This document shows, in pieces, positions 5,731-7,317 of a stretch of 7,317 bases of DNA. The stretch's first letter is position 1; every line of letters starts with the position of its first letter. A program made the position numbers and the translations under genes. A model generated the notes under the pieces. That model was not told the DNA's origin. It worked only from the letters and a program-made list of their open reading frames with translations, and did no database searches. The DNA comes from Bacillota bacterium (GTDB lineage Bacteria > Bacillota_A > Clostridia > Lachnospirales > Bianqueaceae): positions 1 to 7,317 of the forward strand of contig JAFOIR010000310.1 in the NCBI GenBank assembly GCA_017420625.1, given 5' to 3'.

Positions 5731-7019
5731 AAGAAGAAAAGAGAGCGCTCCTTGAAGCGATGAATATCAGCCCGGCGGTAGCTGCGTTCTGCCAGAAACA
5801 GGAAGCTTCCGTCCGGGCTAAGTTTGATGAAATTGAAGAGATCTGCGAATACAACCAGTGGAAAGTACTGGATGCATTCCAGAAGGAAAGAGTATCCGAT
5901 CAACATTTTGAAACGACCTCCGGTTATGGATATACGGATCTTGGAAGGGATACGCTGGAGCGTGTCTTCGCAAGAGTATTTCATACCGAAGATGCTTTAG
6001 TGCGTCCGCAGATCATTTCCGGCACTCATGCACTGGCCGTCGCAGCCTTTGGCCTCTTAAGACCTGGCGATGAGATCGTGTTTGCTGCCGGAACACCCTA
6101 TGATACAATGCAGGGCGTGGTCGGTATTCGCCCGGAGAAGGGCAATCTGACAGAATTCGGCGTAACCTACAAGATCGTACCGCTTGGTGCAGACGGCCTT
6201 CCGGATATCGAGACGCTGAAGAAAACGATCGGTCCCAAAACCAAGGTGGTGGAGATTCAGCGCTCAAAGGGTTACGATTATCGTAAGACACTATCCCCCA
6301 GAGAGATCGGTGAAATCATCCGTGCTGCCAAAGAGGTCAAGCCGGATGTGATCGCATTTGTAGACAACTGCTACGGAGAATTCGTCCAGAAGATCGAACC
6401 GACAGATGTTGGAGCGGATATCGCGGTCGGATCACTCATCAAAAATGCCGGCGGAGGGCTTGCCCCGATCGGCGGATATATTGTTGGTAAGAAGGATCTG
6501 GTAGAACTTTGTGCGATCCGTCTGACATCTCCCGGCCTGGGTAAAGAAGCCGGAGCAACGCTCGGCGTAACAAAGTCTTTGTATCAGGGTCTGTTTTTTG
6601 CACCAACTGTGACTGCAGCGGCAGTCAAAACTGCGGTTTTCGCAGCGGCTGTCTTTAAAGCGCTTGGTTATCAGGTCCTGCCTGAGCCGGACGAGGAACG
6701 CTGCGATATCGTGGAAGCGATCACCTTAAACAGTGAACAGGCAATCCTGAGTTTCTGCCGCGGTATCCAGTTTGCCGCACCAGTCGACAGCTTTGTCACG
6801 CCTATTCCCTGGGATATGCCCGGATACGGCTGTCCGATCATTATGGCAGCCGGGTCGTTCAATTCCGGTGCCTCGATCGAGCTTTCAGCTGATGCACCGA
6901 TCACACCTCCCTATAATGTTTTCTTCCAGGGAGGATTGACTTACGGACACGGAAAATACGGTGTTATGCGGGCAGTTCAGGAAATGGTGAATGATCAGGT
7001 TCTCACCATACCGGAATAA
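5727..7019 (+). CDS. PLP-dependent methionine gamma-lyase-like (aluminium resistance, YnbB) family protein
   Basis: This 430-aa protein belongs to the fold-type I PLP enzymes annotated as 'aluminium resistance' or 'methionine gamma-lyase family' (B. subtilis YnbB type). It probably carries out C-S lyase or related chemistry on a sulfur amino acid; the true substrate is not established. SGTHA (98-102) fits the cofactor phosphate/ring site, Asp213 in VDNCYGEF should contact the pyridine nitrogen, and Lys239 in SLIKNAGGGLAPIGGY should form the Schiff base. The C-terminal domain ends with GLTYGHGKYGVM. Its length is normal for the family and no key residue is missing. The start is GTG, overlapping the hfq stop by 4 bases (GTGA), with GAGGGAAG (5713-5720) as ribosome binding site inside hfq, so translation is probably coupled to hfq. 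The hfq neighbourhood is a recurring context for this family in Clostridia. No signal peptide is present; it is cytoplasmic. Confidence 0.92.
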   Translation: MKEEKRALLEAMNISPAVAAFCQKQEASVRAKFDEIEEICEYNQWKVLDAFQKERVSDQHFETTSGYGYTDLGRDTLERVFARVFHTEDALVRPQIISGTHALAVAAFGLLRPGDEIVFAAGTPYDTMQGVVGIRPEKGNLTEFGVTYKIVPLGADGLPDIETLKKTIGPKTKVVEIQRSKGYDYRKTLSPREIGEIIRAAKEVKPDVIAFVDNCYGEFVQKIEPTDVGADIAVGSLIKNAGGGLAPIGGYIVGKKDLVELCAIRLTSPGLGKEAGATLGVTKSLYQGLFFAPTVTAAAVKTAVFAAAVFKALGYQVLPEPDEERCDIVEAITLNSEQAILSFCRGIQFAAPVDSFVTPIPWDMPGYGCPIIMAAGSFNSGASIELSADAPITPPYNVFFQGGLTYGHGKYGVMRAVQEMVNDQVLTIPE

Positions 7020-7033
7020 GAAAGGGAGAAGGA

Positions 7034-7317
7034 ATGGCGGCATTTCCAAAACAGTATGAAACGAATATGAAAACGCTCCTTGGTGAGGAGGGGTTTTCTT
7101 CGTATGCCGCCACATTCGATCGTCCGGTCAGGCAGGGACTTCGTGTCAATACACAGAAAATTTCAGTTCAGGATTTTCTGAAGCGCAAAGAGAAAGAAGG
7201 TACAGGAAACTTAAAACCGGTTCCCTGGTGTCCTTCCGGGTTTTACTACGAAGGAGAAACGACGGAGTATTCCAAACATCCGGACTATGCGGCCGGTCTT
7301 TACTATCTTCAGGAACC
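7034..7317 (+). CDS. RsmF/NOL1-NOP2-Sun family rRNA m5C methyltransferase, 5' part only
   Basis: The first 94 codons of a gene that continues beyond the window are present. The start ATG is 14 bases after the previous stop, with GGGAG (7024-7028) as ribosome binding site, so it is the third gene of the hfq operon. The protein opens with LP-like FPKQYETNMKTLLGEE, then RQGLRVNT, VPWCPSGFYYEGE and KHPDYAAGLYYLQEP. This series is characteristic of the N-terminal domain of RsmF/YebU-type 16S rRNA cytosine-5 methyltransferases, where LRVNT and GLYYLQEP are conserved. The SAM-binding domain, the two catalytic cysteines and any C-terminal PUA-like domain would lie outside the window and cannot be checked. 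It probably methylates a cytosine in 16S rRNA; which one cannot be told here. Confidence 0.9.
   Translation, partial: MAAFPKQYETNMKTLLGEEGFSSYAATFDRPVRQGLRVNTQKISVQDFLKRKEKEGTGNLKPVPWCPSGFYYEGETTEYSKHPDYAAGLYYLQE

Noticed and set aside
1..7317. CRISPR array, tRNA, insertion sequence, phage or defence system
   Set aside because: I found no direct repeat array, cloverleaf, transposase or terminal inverted repeats; recurrent GATCCGGA-like words look like codon usage in Asp/Pro/Gly-rich coding sequence.

Overview
The window looks like a chromosomal segment from a Gram-positive Bacillota, most likely a gut-type member of Clostridia. The reasons are strong AGGAGG-type ribosome binding sites, consensus sigma-A promoters, the standard genetic code, and gene content: a lipoprotein serpin, and hfq next to a PLP-dependent 'aluminium resistance/methionine gamma-lyase' gene. 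Genus cannot be told from the sequence alone. Every gene lies on the + strand and the region is densely coding; no gap without a gene exceeds about 135 bases. I see no tRNA, rRNA, CRISPR array, insertion sequence or long repeat.

Region 1 (1-1445) holds a surface-anchored serpin (protease inhibitor lipoprotein) followed by a clear intrinsic terminator. Its reactive loop predicts an Ala-Ala scissile bond, which suggests an elastase- or subtilisin-like target. Two residues of the serpin 'shutter' look exchanged relative to alpha-1-antitrypsin.

Region 2 (1426-4837) is a four-gene operon whose promoter is embedded in that terminator. It encodes a 76-aa protein I do not recognise, a class A beta-lactamase-fold serine hydrolase with no export signal and no general-base glutamate, a GNAT acetyltransferase, and an intracellular family 2 glycoside hydrolase. 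Each start codon overlaps the preceding stop, so the four are probably translationally coupled. Their joint role is unknown; this is the least explained part of the window.

Region 3 (4888-5345) is a single small gene with its own extended -10 promoter. It encodes a one-pass membrane protein with a small C-terminal beta-rich domain.

Region 4 (5369-7317, continuing past the window) starts at a strong sigma-A promoter and a structured leader. It encodes Hfq, then a PLP-dependent enzyme of the YnbB/aluminium-resistance family (start overlapping the hfq stop), then the beginning of an RsmF/NOL1-NOP2-Sun family rRNA m5C methyltransferase. This grouping ties RNA chaperone activity and rRNA modification to a sulfur-amino-acid-type PLP enzyme.

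The window is mostly housekeeping or accessory metabolism. The items most worth follow-up are the serpin loop and shutter changes, the coupled four-gene operon, the promoter-in-terminator arrangement and the hairpin in the hfq leader.
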